Shown here in pieces: positions 24,959 to 38,006 of a stretch of 64,000 bases of DNA. A program made the translations under genes and the position numbers. The stretch's first letter is position 1. Every line of letters begins with the position of its first letter. Source of the stretch: Ricinus communis (Eukaryota > Streptophyta > Magnoliopsida > Malpighiales > Euphorbiaceae); contig NC_063261.1 in assembly GCF_019578655.1 (NCBI RefSeq), forward strand, positions 19,396,216 to 19,460,215. The letters are read 5' to 3'. Below the pieces are notes generated by a model. It made no database searches and was not told where the DNA came from. It worked only from the letters and a program-made list of their open reading frames with translations.

Positions 24959-25030
24959 GGGCATTTAGTCTAGTGGTATGATTCTCGCTTTTGGTGTGAT
25001 AGGTCTAGAGTTCAATTCTCAGAACGCCCC
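24959..25030 (+). pseudogene. tRNA-Pro-derived copy with altered anticodon loop
   Basis: The anticodon loop reads TTTTGGT, so the anticodon position is TTG (would read CAA, Gln) instead of TGG. The anticodon stem (CTCGC with GTGAT), acceptor (A-C mismatch, GGGCATT with AACGCCC), A box (TAGTCTAGTGG) and T stem (CTAGAG, CTCAG) are all damaged, so it is probably a pseudogene. Confidence 0.7.
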
Positions 25031-25436
25031 ATCTAGATTGTTTTTTAAATTATAAGCCCTTACTTTTTGCGTACAGCTTATACCAGAAGTAGTTGTGTAA
25101 AATAATGAATCAAGCACAAGCTTGATGCTGATAGCCTCCACCCAGGTCAAGACATGAAAAGAAGAAAGCAATTACTCATGATGTTAGAGGAATCTGCTTA
25201 TCTATGGCATGGGATTATGCTAGGCCAAGATAATTGTATTTAGCATCAGCACCTTAAGTTTTTAACCAATTTAAGCTTTCAATGCATTTTGCAAATGTCT
25301 TGTATCTGACTGACCAGATAAATGACTAAGAGGTAATGGTAGCATCAAAGGTCAAAGTCTAGCAAGTACCTACTTCAGAGAGTTCACGAAAATTAACAGA
25401 AATAACTAGCGAAATAAGTTATAAAAGATAGCTACA

Positions 25437-25508
25437 GGACATTTGGTCTAGTGGTATGATTCTCGCTTTGGGTGCGAGAGATCCCGAGTTCGATTCTCGG
25501 AATGCCCC
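25437..25508 (+). tRNA. tRNA-Pro(UGG), last well-preserved array copy
   Basis: Anticodon TGG. The acceptor reads GGACATT against AATGCCC with one A-C mismatch; anticodon and T arms are perfect, with G to A in the variable region (GAGATCC). TTTT lies about 14 bases downstream. Confidence 0.84.
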
Positions 25509-26458
25509 CACCTGTTGTTAGTTTTCAATATTGACATTAAAATAATACAACTACGTATCTGTCTCCATGTCAACTATAGACTACCTATCCCACCTTTCCT
25601 GTCTTGTTTTTGGCATCTGATAATGAAAGATCCAAATAATCTAGCCTAAACTCAACTGCATAACTACAAGTCCTAGTGCCCCACTTCCGTTCTTGCCTAA
25701 TTGTTGAATATAGTAACCAGATTTTATTAACTTGTGGTTTCTGGCAAGAAAGTAAAATAATTTTGCTATGTCAAACAATTTGAAAAATTCATGAGAGCCC
25801 ACATAATTTATTGTCCATCCAATATGATTTCACACCATGCAATTGTTAAGTAAATAAGTCACTGGTTTGCAGTCTAAGCAAGCAATTTAGAACTATACCT
25901 GTGGCTCAGCAAGCAATACAAATCCAATTGCTTCAAGCTGCCAAATGATTGTGGGAGTTCACGTAAAGTGCAGATTCAATCACTGAATCAACAACCCAAA
26001 TGAAGACGACCAAAATCAGAGAGTAGAAACAATCTCCAGCTCACTGTCTCCTGCACGAATGGTGATATACATTCTGAGAAAAGCACCTCACAGAGTTTAA
26101 GAACCTGTTTCCTTCTAACTTTCAACAAGGTAACATCTACTATGATATTGGAGCAAGTGACATGAAATTTGCAAATAAAATTTACAAATGCACCTAAATA
26201 AATCAGCAGCTGATGTGAAAACGGACAAGGCAACATCAAAACTAGCGAACTCATTGCTAGTCCACAGTACAATGTTGATTCCAAACATTATTTATAACCA
26301 CCACCCAACAAGTACCACACACCAAACAACAATTTTCATTACTCAAAACTAGTAATTTCACTGTTACTCTAGAACAAGGTTGGCAATTTTTGACAACCTG
26401 ATTACATGGCGTCACACGTAGTTAAACAGGGGTTGGGTTTTGGATAAACAATTTGGCC
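25509..26458. other. Decayed array spacer
   Basis: Recognisable pieces of array spacer remain (for example the CTACAAGTCCTAGTGCCCCAC segment near 25664). No gene is seen. Confidence 0.5.
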
Positions 26459-26868
26459 TATAAACGGGTCAATCCATTTATAAAAAAGTAAAATAGTAGG
26501 TTTATGACCCATCTCTGGTTAGACACGTTTATTTAATCAGGTTAATAAATTAACATGTAAATACACTAGACAAATATACACAATAAACATATTTAATTAA
26601 AATAATATAAAAATATATCATTATTTGCTAATTATATTAATATTTTTCAAACTATTAATTGTGTTATCGTGTAATTTTGTAAAATGATGAACACATTGAT
26701 ATGCTATGACTTGCATAATATTAAACAGGTTACACGGGCCTTGTCGTGTAATTTGCTTAATATCATTTTCGTATTAAGGTTTAGAATCTTGACCCGATTA
26801 GTTAAATGGGTCATGTTCGGGTTGAGTATTTCTGTGTTATACCAGTGTCTTGACACGACCCGTTTATA
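26459..26868. mobile_element. Possible MITE with 12-bp inverted repeats
   Basis: TATAAACGGGTC at 26459-26470 and its exact reverse complement GACCCGTTTATA at 26857-26868 bracket an AT-rich core of about 390 bp. It interrupts array-spacer-like sequence. Whether these are the true termini is unclear, and a clean target duplication was not found, so the call is tentative. Confidence 0.4.
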
Positions 26869-27165
26869 CCCACCAGCCCGAATTACCAATCCTTCTAGAA
26901 TCCTTGATTTTAGTGAAGTGGCTACCCAAGCTTTCCACAGCACCCCACCCAACAAAAGGAAAAGCCACGTAGATATTATGGAGGTGTCCTAAGACTAGGA
27001 AGAATCAACAGAGGAAGCATCAAACATTGAATATCTTTGCTAATTACATTTAAAGAGTCCCTGGAGGAAAACTGAGCTGTGGACTTTCAAACTAGAAATA
27101 GCATGATCATAAATGCACAAAAATGGCACATAACTACAACGAAAAATGCACAGTTCTTCAGAATG

Positions 27166-27223
27166 TTAGTGTGATTCTTACTTTTGGTGGAAGAGGTACT
27201 GAATTCAGTTCTTAAAATGCCCC
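27166..27223 (+). pseudogene. Decayed 3' part of a tRNA-Pro copy
   Basis: The string TAGTGTGATTCTTACTTTTGG and the end AAAATGCCCC line up with the tRNA from the D arm to the 3' end, with many changes. The acceptor 5' side is lost. Confidence 0.6.
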
Positions 27224-27962
27224 ATGCTATTAAGGAATTTAGAATCCCATTAACTTTTTTGTTTTTGGTATCTTTCTATAGATTAAAATACTTTAGCCAC
27301 GAAAACTCACCTAACATCAAACATAATTTTCTAATATGGAGAAGGATAAGCAGATTTAGAAATATTTATTTGCTGGCTTTTTAAGTCTTAACCAATGAAT
27401 TGATAGTGCTAAAATTAACAGAGGCAAAGCAGGATTAAATCTGTATCTAGCTTCATTCATCATTTAAATGGCACTATCAGTATTTGTGTTCTGTACTTGG
27501 GGAAACTAAAGTAGGAACCAGGGAATCAAAATCAACTAAAAGTTTTAGATCAGGCTTCAAACAAGGACATCCAAGATTTCAAATGGGAAGTGCACAAAGG
27601 AGCAGAAATAACCTGTATTTATTACTCCAGAGGAGCAAGTAACTCAAGAGACGATCATTGTTCTTTTTATCAATGAAGAAGGTAAAAATGAAAAATTCAG
27701 TGATGTGAAAGGGATCACCCGAAGAAGCAGGCTAATACCATTATCAATTCGAGTGAACCAATTAGATGTTTTCGTTAAAAGTCACTATTCAATCACATAA
27801 TAAATAAAGCCAGGCAAAATTGACATCAAGAAGAGTAGTTAAATCGTCAACCTAGAACATGATGCAGCACTGAAAGTAAATTTAATTGGCATGTAAACTA
27901 AGCCATATAACACAAAGAAATTTTCAAAATCACAAAACAGAAAGCAGAAAGTATCTATAAAT

Positions 27963-28000
27963 GGGCATGCAATCCAATGTTATGAGACCTAAAATTCCCA
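27963..28000 (+). pseudogene. Possible very decayed 5' part of a tRNA-Pro copy
   Basis: GGGCATGCAATCCAATGTTATGA lines up weakly with the acceptor, A box and D arm of the array genes. Similarity fades after about 25 bases. Low confidence. Confidence 0.3.
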
Positions 28001-29697
28001 GGTATTTTTATCATAAAAAACTGGAATTGGTTAATGGACACATGCAAAAGAAATTAATGAGATTTCAAAAGGACACCGGAGTTCATAGCTTTAGGTAATA
28101 AAGAAAGTGAAATAGAACCTGAAAATTGAGAAACAGAAATAACCAAGCATGGCAGGCAGGCAAGAGCTGCAAAATAGAAGCCAAAGGAGTGATAGAAACA
28201 AGTCGACCATAAACACATGCAAAAATAAAAACCATAAATCAACAAGTACAAACAAAACCTGGAAATATATCACTGGAAGTTTTTCACTTTTCCTTACTCA
28301 CATGAGCAAAATCAACTATTTGATGATAATAACTAAAGAAAGAGAGGAAAAACAATCTCTGGCACTGGTGCTCTATTTGGGTATCGGAAAAACCGATGAA
28401 AAGAAAAGGAAAGTTTTTTTTTGTTTTTTGCCCTTTTGGCTTTTCCTGGGTTTTCTGGCAAGCAAGCAGAACGGAGTGTTTTGACTTGAGTCAATAATGC
28501 AAAGACTTTCTGGTTGCTTATTGGTCAGCTTATTGGTCAGCACTAGGAAGTGGAATGCAAATAATCAGTTACTAACCATATTTTCTCGTGCCTGTGATGA
28601 TCGTACAGTTCGTACAACTTCCAAATGTTGGTTATAGAGTTATCCACGTGGAAGTACCTATTGGCTATCTGCTACCAGTTTTTTTCTTACAATTACAATT
28701 TAGAGAGAGAAGAGCCCGCTCATCAATATTAAAATAATTAGAATTAACTATATTAAAATAATTAGAATCAACCATTTGTTGGTTGGATCTTATATTTTCT
28801 ATCTTTTACTGATTATGAGATCTCTAACATGTAGAAGATATTGTTTTCAAAGATTCTTTAATAGAAAACACCCATCCTTTTGTTTTCTTGAATCTTAATT
28901 CAATGGTTTTGTTATTTCAAGATTGAAGTTGAGTAAAATCTATTTATTCTAAGTGTACACTGAAATAAATAAGTGACAGTATTCTGAATGTGTTCCAATG
29001 GTAAATTTTGCTTCTTTTTCTAATGTCTGCAAGAATCATGGAAAAACCAAAACGTATGGAGACTCCTTGACCTTCCAAACGATATTCACAGTCGGGCTGC
29101 TTCAAACTTCAGTATCTGACTAATATTTACACATTTTGGAGAGTTATGCAACAGATTGTCACTTCCTACAGATTCAAGAAAAGCTGCAATGGATTTAAAG
29201 ATAACCCCACAGCAATGGATAACACTAGTAAATGAACAGATGGAGAACATCCACCAGAAATCCTTTGCTTACCAAAGGAAACATGAAAGATGATTCACAT
29301 TAGTCTAAACCACAGCATATGAACAGAAAATTGCCATTACACGAACAGCCTGCAACCCGATCAGTATCGCCATTTTAAGACAGGACATCCATGAATAGTA
29401 TTCTTTCACTCAAAACCACAATTCATGTTGAATGTTTACACTGCAAATAATAAATTAATTATCTGTACATAGAAATCAAGCTAGATTGTAACCCAACAGA
29501 TACAAGGGTGTGAACAAAACCTGGATGTCAACCCCAATTACACATGCTATGATCAAAGCCATGCAGAGATATTAAAGATGATGGTCAGACTCGGACATCA
29601 ATAAAGCAGTTAGACATAGTAGATGCCACTTCAATCAAACTCAAGTTCAGCCGCTTAAAATTGTCATAATCATCACTACAAGTACAGGAATTACAAC

Positions 29698-32600
29698 TCA
29701 ATTCTTTGATTTTGAATGCTTTACGAGCCAATCAATAACTGTATCAATGTTGGTGGAGTTCTTGCATGAAATCATGAAGCAACATACTTCTCTATCGGTA
29801 ATAGACTTGAGCCCCCTGCAAAAAAGAACACAGTTAATAAGCCAGTGCTTACTTGCGCAATAGAACTATTTTTAGAACTATTTTTAAATAACCATTAACT
29901 GCTTATGCAGCATATGTTTTTGGCAATAAGAGTTCTTTATGAGAAGCCTCCTATAATTGTTCCACTTACATTTGCTCTGTAAAAGCTTCTTTAGACAAAG
30001 CTCCTGGTTTGTCAATCTTGTTGCCCAATACTAGCAATGGAATACCATTCAATGAGGGCTTACTCAAAAGGTCATGAAGTTCACTTTTCGAGACAGATAA
30101 ATTATCAAAATCAGCTGCATCGACAACATATCTGCAAACATATATCCAAAACTTATTTAAGCCATTTCTTATATTGGGGTAGCATGGGCAACTTTTGTCG
30201 AAATACAGATGTTGAGTTTGTACAAGCAGCATAAACAGTGACTTATGCAGCAACATCACAACTTCATTACAAGTAAGATGCTATTAAAATTTATGCACCA
30301 GAAAATTTAGAAATAGACAACTTATAAAGGGGTGTGTGCTTAATTTCATCTGTTCCAGATAGAAAGGAATAACATCACCATCATAGGAGAAAAAGAAAAG
30401 AAGAAGGAGAAAAAAAAAAAAAGACGAAGGGTCATAGTAGATAGCAGCAGAAATACAAACAACTTCCTCTTTGACCATTTCTTCTTTTAGGGGGGAAAAA
30501 GGAAAGAAAAGCTAAGTAGCATGAAGGGGTGCCAATCCAAATGCATGATAAGACACCCTTTCTCTCCATCAAAAGCCTGCTCCGTAAGGGCTAAATAGTT
30601 GCAGCATCACAAGAAATCCTAACTAGGGGTAGAATTCTTGATAGAAAAATATAAAGAACTTCTGAGAAACAAAGATTCTGCTCATGATATTTTAGCATTA
30701 ACATATTATTCAAATTGAAAGCACAAGAGTGCAAAGATACACAAAGAAGATTGAACATAAAAACAGTAATCAAAGGTTCCAGAGCACAGGCACAAGTAAA
30801 GGTGTAATAGTACAAGTAACATATTCTTCATTCTATTTAAATTTTCTGTTCCATGTAAGTGTGATCTAATTAGCATGGAAAAGAAAACCTCAAGTGAATT
30901 TGCAGCTGAGCTAACAAAGAAATACAAAGGAAACATAATTAAAACATTTAGCAGAGTTAAAATGACAATGGAAAATAAGAGGACTAAGATATTGTATTTC
31001 TAATAAAACTAAGTAGATGAAGCATGAATTCTTGACAAAGACATTGTTCAAAACTGTAAAGTTTCTTCTCCATTTCTTGACCAAGGGATGCACATGCAAT
31101 TGATATATCTTATAAAGTCCTTTGAAGGAAAAGTTCATATCTTCACTTCTGCTTAAAAGAAATAAGGTAGATCACCGCTTAGCTATGGACTTCCAAATTC
31201 TTACCCAAAGAAGTGTGGAGCCTTTTCAGTCTGTAAACTTGTATAATCATCAAGTGGTTTGAACCAAGAATTATGTTAACCCAATAACTTGGGGGCACAT
31301 CATTTATAAAAAGACAGCAGACACCCCTAAACTTCATTTCTTACTAAATATGCTGAAAACATAATTATTTATTAAAATGTTGCAAGATGAGCGATTTGAA
31401 GCACCAATCAGATAAACATAAAGTTCAAATAATCTAAAATTACATAATACTATTCAACAGAAACACCCCAAGATCTTCCTGTAATATTGAGAGAGCTAAA
31501 AACCTTCCAGTTTGCAAAAATTCTTGTGAATTAATAGTTTAAATTATACGTACACAATAGCTGAAACTGCACGGCAGTATCTCTCCCACATGCTGCGAAA
31601 CCTTGGTTGACCTCCAAGATCCCACAACTTTATTGTGACATTCCCTTTTGTTACCTTCCTCATATTAAATCCCACCTTTAGGCAAAAGAGATAATTTTCT
31701 AACGTCAGTGAATTAATCTAATTACAAATAAAACAGAGTTCTGCAATAGAAAGGAGAGATACTCAGGTATGATTACTAGTCATCAAAAGTTCATTTAGAA
31801 AGAGAACGCACCGTAGGGATCATGTCTTCACTATATCCACCTGTCTAGAAACAGGAGGCAGAAACAAAGATTCTGCCATCAGCATCAAAACCAAAAGAGA
31901 ATAGCAAAAGATGTAAACATATATATCATGAACTCTTTCACTTACTGCAACAACATTTACAAGTGATGTTTTCCCTGCATTTTGGAGTCCTATCAGAGAC
32001 AACTCCATCTCTTGCTTGAAAAAGAGACTATACAATCAAGAAACAAGGAAAAAAAGTCAAAAAAAGAAAAAGATATTACTTCTCAAGGGTCAATGCCAAT
32101 CACATATTTCCATAAAAAGGCAAGTAGCAGGTTGGAACAAAAATGAAATATTCATAAGACCCCAGGATGAAAATATAATGTTCAACTCAACAGAGGTACA
32201 GCAATACAAACTCTCAAGACATATACTGACATTTTTCACAGAACATTTTCTTTAGCTGTCAGCATAAATAGCTGAGCTAACACTAGGCTATCCCTCAAGA
32301 ACATCATTAAAACATCAAGCAAATTCATGTGCCAAAATTCTTTAAGCACCAATTTAATTGCATGGATGCCTTCTTTGAACCTATCAAGTGATATTAGCGG
32401 TCTTCATACTGTCATGAAACTCAAAGAACTTCCAAGAAGCTATACTAAAGATATCTAAGATCACAAAACCTAATTGTCCTACATTGTAAAATTCAACCAC
32501 CTTAAGACCAATTAATAACTTCCACCTAGTTTCCATTGCCTCCTCTACCACCACCATAGCAAATAACCAAAAAAAAAAAAAAAAAAAAAAAATACATATC

Positions 32601-33341
32601 CAAAATCAAAATATCTCATAACCATACTTTAAAACCATTCACAGTTTCACTTCAAAATTCAGCATACCAAAAGATGATGAATACGTTAATTCAAGTAAAA
32701 TTAGAATCAACCACTTAATTTAAATCACCCTAGCATAAATAGCTGAAAAAATCAACCTAAACAAAAATCCTTTACCTAGTCATGAACTTTAATAAAAGAT
32801 CTAATTAAAACATCCGAAAAAGCTCAATTCAGATCCTATTCAGATCCTACATACTACTTATAAAATAAACTTTGACCAAGAATTTTCTTATTTAAAACAA
32901 ATCATAATTAGTGCTCAACTTAAAATTTGACCTCACTTTCTCATATAATCATTTAGACTAATTTAAGTAGCACCAAAAAGACAATTCCCACTTTTTATCC
33001 CCACCTCCCTCCCAAACCAACCAAAAGATCCCAAAACAAGAAAACCCCAATCTTCTTTCCACCAAAATTTACCTCTATCATTGTAAGAAAAAAAAAAAAA
33101 AAAAACAAACAGGTTTCTTCAAAAAAATTAAAAAGAGGCAATTAACACTAAAAATCAAATCAAGAAACGAACTTTATTATAATTACTATTGTCCTTTAAG
33201 TGCAAAGTCATAACCTTTTTCTACTCCATACAATAAAAACACCTAAAAACAATCACATTAATTTTTCGCAGCATCCAAACAGAACGATTAAAATGAAAAT
33301 TACCTTCTTAGCCAATTGAGAAAAGCTTCCCACAATCCCAT
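29698..33341 (-). CDS. ARL8: ARF-like small GTPase, ARL8 type
   Basis: Six exons on the minus strand: 33304-33341, 31946-32027, 31812-31844, 31554-31675, 29970-30131 and 29698-29815. They total 555 bp, that is 184 residues plus stop TGA, the usual ARL8 length. The N-terminus [12 protein letters not shown] is an amphipathic helix. The P loop is GLQNAGKT (26-33), switch 1 contains PTVGFN (50-55), switch 2 WDLGGQ (69-74) and the guanine motif NKID (129-132). ARL8 proteins cycle between GDP and GTP forms on late endosome or vacuole-type membranes; in plants ARL8 is also known as a host factor used by tobamoviruses. All nucleotide-binding motifs are intact. F100 replaces a Pro that I expect at this position in relatives. 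The first intron is unusually long, about 1.3 kb, and holds an A-rich run near 32570-32591. Confidence 0.95.
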
Positions 33342-35099
33342 CTTGCAATTACAATCAAACAAACAAAAAAATTTAGATTTTCTAGTTCTATAAAGAGATC
33401 GATTTGTCAAAATTACAACAAAAGAAAAATAAATTAAGTGCCTTTTGTTCTCAATAATTGAATTCCCTTCCCTCGCTATTTAAAATCGAAAAAGATAATG
33501 ATAATCCAGGTTAGGACAAGATAAAGAATGTTTTAATTTTCGTTTCCACGCGTTGGGAAAAGAGTGTGGATATATTAGCCAATGGTGGCAGTTTCTCTCG
33601 TAGAAGATGTGCGGATAATATTGGGTAAAATGTTTCACGCGCTTTAAATTAGTGTGGGAAAAGATTGGTGTTGAGTGTGTGTAAACGATGGCGTTTTAGG
33701 GAGAATGAAAAGGAAATGCGTTTTTAATTTGTCCTTTGTGTTAATAATCGCGTGAGGTAACGTCTTCTCAGTTGGCAGTTGCAATCTCCAGGTTGTCTAT
33801 TTCTGAGTTCACGACTTAAACCACATACACTAATATGTGGCGTCAACTGATTGGCTATATATATATATATAAATAAGCAATTGTCACCAATGTCGGGTTG
33901 TCCGTATTGATTATTGATAAAATACTTTGCTCTTGTAAAAGAAAAAAAAAAAAAAAGGGGAATATTGGACCATTTTATTTTGTTGGCCTAATTTCCAAAA
34001 AAATAATCTCAATTTTTTGTACATTTTAATATCCCTATCTTATTCTTTCAAATTTTACAATAGGTGAGCTAGTGGGATTTAAGCCGGACTTGTTGAATTT
34101 GATCAGACAGATTTCAAAGTTTGAGCGGATTGAACATGAAAAATCATGTGTTTAAGTCTAAAATTTTTCAAATAAATTTAAATCAGTCGAGCGTATATCA
34201 AAAAATATGAAAATATTTACTTACGTGATGTATAACTAAAAAAAATATAAAAAACTTGAGTCAACATTATTTGTTATTGACTTATAAAAACACTGCCAAA
34301 ACTCATCGTTCTGTTAATTATGAGAAACAGTACGTTTTGATTATTTACATGGCCTTCATTCACCAAGTTTCGGTTCTTATTTTGTTACTTTGAATTGCTA
34401 GCTCTTCCTTCTTCTTCTTTGTTCAAATCATTGATTAAAAACCAAATTAAGAAACGAAAATAACTTGAGCAACCTTACAAACATCCTCTTTCATAAGCTT
34501 TCTTTCTATGATCTTCAAAATGCATTAACCTTAAAGTCTCAATATAAATATTTACATCACCATAATCAACAATCTCCACAGCATAAGGCAACAAATAACA
34601 TTTCTGCTGCTGCTGTTTTCACAGCAAAGAACCTACTATGAACAACCAAGAATCCGCTTATGCACACTCATTAAAACACTAATACCAACTTCAGAACTTA
34701 TTGTAAGTTTCACATCACTAGTTAAAGAATCATTAAATTGATTACCCAAAATATTATTTATTCTCTGCATAATTAAACTTTACTTATATTTGAGTAAATA
34801 CATATACTGTGTTCGATTAAAATCTTTTTAAAAATTAATTTCATTTAAGAGAAAACATAAGAGAAAGTAAAATTGAAAGAGATATATTGGTGCTATTGAA
34901 ATATATAGATTTACCAATGTGAATAAAATTAAAAAATTTATCTATTTTGTTTGAATTTAGTTTAGCTATATCTAATTCTACAAATTTGATAACTTAAAAT
35001 TCTAAGCTTACAATATATAAATTTTAAATTTACAAATAAATTCCATAAATTTTATGGATTTTAATTAAACACGATGTTAGGTATTATTATTAAGTGACC
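33342..35099. other. Upstream region of the ARL8 gene
   Basis: Likely 5' UTR and promoter of the ARL8 gene. A (TA)n tract lies at about 33857-33871. No gene is recognised. CT-rich and purine-rich patches around 33470-33700 may be leader sequence. Confidence 0.5.
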
Positions 35100-35104
35100 T
35101 ATTT

Positions 35105-38006
35105 TGTCACGATCCCACCCGTGGGCCCGTGACCGGCACTAGGGAATGGGTAGGCGTAAGGCTACCGAAACCCGTAGTAAGCCTGACACTCACTGACTTA
35201 AACAAATCTCATCTCAAATTTATATTATTAAAACCACAAATTATCTTAATAGCTACATTCTACATAAATACTTCGGTCTGCCAGAAAAATTAGGCGAGAC
35301 CCGAAACTCATAAAATTTACAACTGATACATCTACTAATTACTATTGCGGAGAATCTAAGATTTACCAATTTACATACCAAATCAAATACATCACCCGAT
35401 GATGAAGAGTCAAGATTCGAATAAGAGTCGAGAGGACTAACAGTCACGAATCAAAAACAAGAAAATAAGACCGCCCGAGAGTGAGTTAAAATCAAATAAT
35501 CTAGAGACTATTGCTTCTTCTCAGAAAACATAGATTATTCAAATCAGTATATCAAACCATGCACGTAAATACAATCCACATTATAATCATACCATAATAA
35601 ATAAATAAATAAAAATATATATTTACTTTTACGGGACGAGTGGCTCAGTAGAACCCTAACCCCAAATTCTAATAGCCTTTCGGCTCTCTTAATCCAACAG
35701 GTCTGGCGCCCAGAGAGCAAGCTCGATCAGGGTCCTTACCTCCAGCCTGAACACTTGAATTCCAAATAAGCCGGCGCCCAGAGAGCGTTGCTCGATCAGG
35801 GACCTTAACTCCGACAATCAACTGAACTCAGCCCAGAGAGTAATGCTCGATCAGGGCAAACAAATCCATAATAACCTTATGTCCATGATCATTACTGGTG
35901 CACACGCGGTCCTGATGCAACCCACCAGGTGGCATATTCTACGAAAGCCACATCTCCCAAAACGCAATCATCCATTTAATAAATATCATTGTATAATGAA
36001 ATCATTCAACCATATCAAAATAACGATTAACAATTAAGATTAAGACATCAGGCAACTCATGTGGAAAACTGATTATATTTGGTATTATTATAACATTACT
36101 ATAATAATACTTATATTATCTTCAATAATTAATAATCCAGTAAAATTATTTACGTTGCGATACTAATAACCATATTAAGCATAAACTTCCAAAATAGCAT
36201 ATTAAATCAGACTTAGCAATAGTGCAATGATTAAATGACTTTAACTCACATGATTGGGCGACCTCCTAACTCTGCTCCGGTGCCTCGGTTGGAGCGAGCC
36301 GAACAAACTGACAATCTAAACATGGAAGACAATTTATCAAAACGCTGAAACAATCGATCATTAATCCTAGGTCTAGACTCTTAGGACTGACTGTCTAAGA
36401 ATCTCGACTCAGGAGAATTCTACCGAAAATCCGGCAGAACCTCCCCTACAACACGAACATTACCCCCCGTAAAAACGAGTCCAAGACCTGCCAGAAAAAC
36501 ACTCCAAATACTTAACGATTCAAACAACAAGAGTCGAGTCCCCAAACTTCACTATTTCCCGACTCCGCCACACAGCACAAAAACACGACTATGGCAGGCA
36601 AACTGACAATTATTTATGACTCACAAATATCATCAAATACTCAATACAATCAATAGACACACAAAATAAATCAAAGAATTTCTAAAATTAACGGGCCGGA
36701 AAATTACGAGAGGCTCGGCCAACCCGCCTCCGGCTGAATCCGATCGACGATCTGAACACACCATCGGACTCACAACGACGTGCTGACGACGATCCCCGCT
36801 TTTGATTTTCCGATTTGACACCCGATCATCTGGAGAGATTTGGGAATGATCTCGGCCGTCGATTTGCAAACGAAGCCCGATCGCCACGAAACCGATCCCT
36901 ATGCGAAGCTTGAGCTGATGAGAGTTGGGATACGTCCTCCGATCGTCCATCCTCCGGCCGGAGCTCACGGAAAAGTTTGAAAAACTCGGCTACCCCCTAC
37001 TTTCTCTCTCCACCGGATCTTCCGTCTCCGGCCACCACAGTGCGCTGCTTGCCGCTAAAAGAGAGCCCTTGCCGGAGAGAGTCGATCGCCACTCGACTCG
37101 GCCGCCAACGGCCTCCGGAAGTCGGCCGCTCCTACGCGATTCCAGCCGCCAGACTGCGTGTTTCTCCAGACGCTACCACGCCATCGCCCGACGGCCACCA
37201 CAGACTCCGGCCGCCACCGACGGCGCCGCCTTCCTCTTCTTCTTCTTCAGCTATCACCTTCTCTCTCTCTCTCCCGATCTACTTTCTCTCTCCTCGATCC
37301 CATTCCTTTCAATATCGACATTATGCCCCCGAACTTTTCCTTATTACAATTTGGTCCCTCTACTTTCTTAATTACTTACAATTTCATCCTGCAGAATTCC
37401 AAATTAACCCCTAAACTTTCCTTTATCCTTTCAATTAAGCCCTTAACTAATTAATTTGGGCCAAAACCGAATTATTGAAAATACACAATTACAAAAATAT
37501 TCCTGACCGACATATTTATTTACGAAAATACCAAACTCACAAATTTCCATTAAACCCTCACAAAAATAAAATTATACTTTTAATCCTTATTCCAAAATAA
37601 TCCTCCAATTAAATCCTATACACAATTAAATTAAATAATCAATTTGCAACTCAAAATTTAATACTACTAATCAATTATAATACCAATTTTTCCCAAAATT
37701 CTTTTATAAACATCCCTCACAATTTCTATCATAATTTTCCAATATATAATTTTATTTATATATATATATACATTTGGAAAAATTTTGAATAACCAAATAA
37801 AAATATAATTTATTCCTCAAATAATTTATTTAATTAACTCCTTAAAAATCAAACTAATTGGATATGGAAAATAACTCATTTATTTGTCTAACATAAAAAT
37901 TTAAAATTTATATTTAAATCATTCCAATTAAACCGAATAAAAATAAAACTAAAATTAACTTAAATAAAAACTTATTATTAAATATATAAAAATTCCGGGT
38001 GTTACA
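35105..38006. mobile_element. Long LTR-like repeat, copy 2 (about 2.9 kb, candidate solo LTR)
   Basis: Same orientation and overall structure as 10520-13512. It begins TGTCACGATCCC and ends GGGTGTTACA. Flanks are TATTT (35100-35104) and TATTA (38007-38011), a 4-of-5 target duplication. Internal landmarks in the same order are the CTGCCAGAAAAATTAGGCGAG block, hairpin repeats (about 35705-35857), the CTGCTCCGGTGCCTCGGTTG block, and a GC-rich block (about 36700-37330) with overlapping short reading frames that I do not accept as genes. No gag-pol sequence is present. Confidence 0.78.

Larger units (their letters stand above)
26869..29697. other. Intergenic region with decayed array spacer and 3' side of the ARL8 gene
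   Basis: Pieces of array spacer continue to about 28.0 kb (for example the CATCAAACATTGAATATCTTTGC segment at about 27018). Two very decayed tRNA remnants are listed separately. At 28280-28480 the minus strand reads like a CT-rich 5' leader, with an ACGTGG motif further upstream at about 28647, but no supported reading frame follows. 29000-29697 probably holds the 3' UTR of the ARL8 gene. Confidence 0.45.

Noticed and set aside
28149..28484. 111-codon frame on the plus strand
   Set aside because: Low-complexity Lys/Asn/Thr-rich start, no domain, and it lies in decayed spacer; the opposite strand looks like a leader sequence instead.
36633..37454. Overlapping reading frames of 98-148 codons on both strands in the GC-rich block
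   Set aside because: They lie inside LTR-like copy 2, are Pro/Ser/Arg-rich low-complexity translations of CT-rich DNA, and are not kept open in copies 1 and 3.
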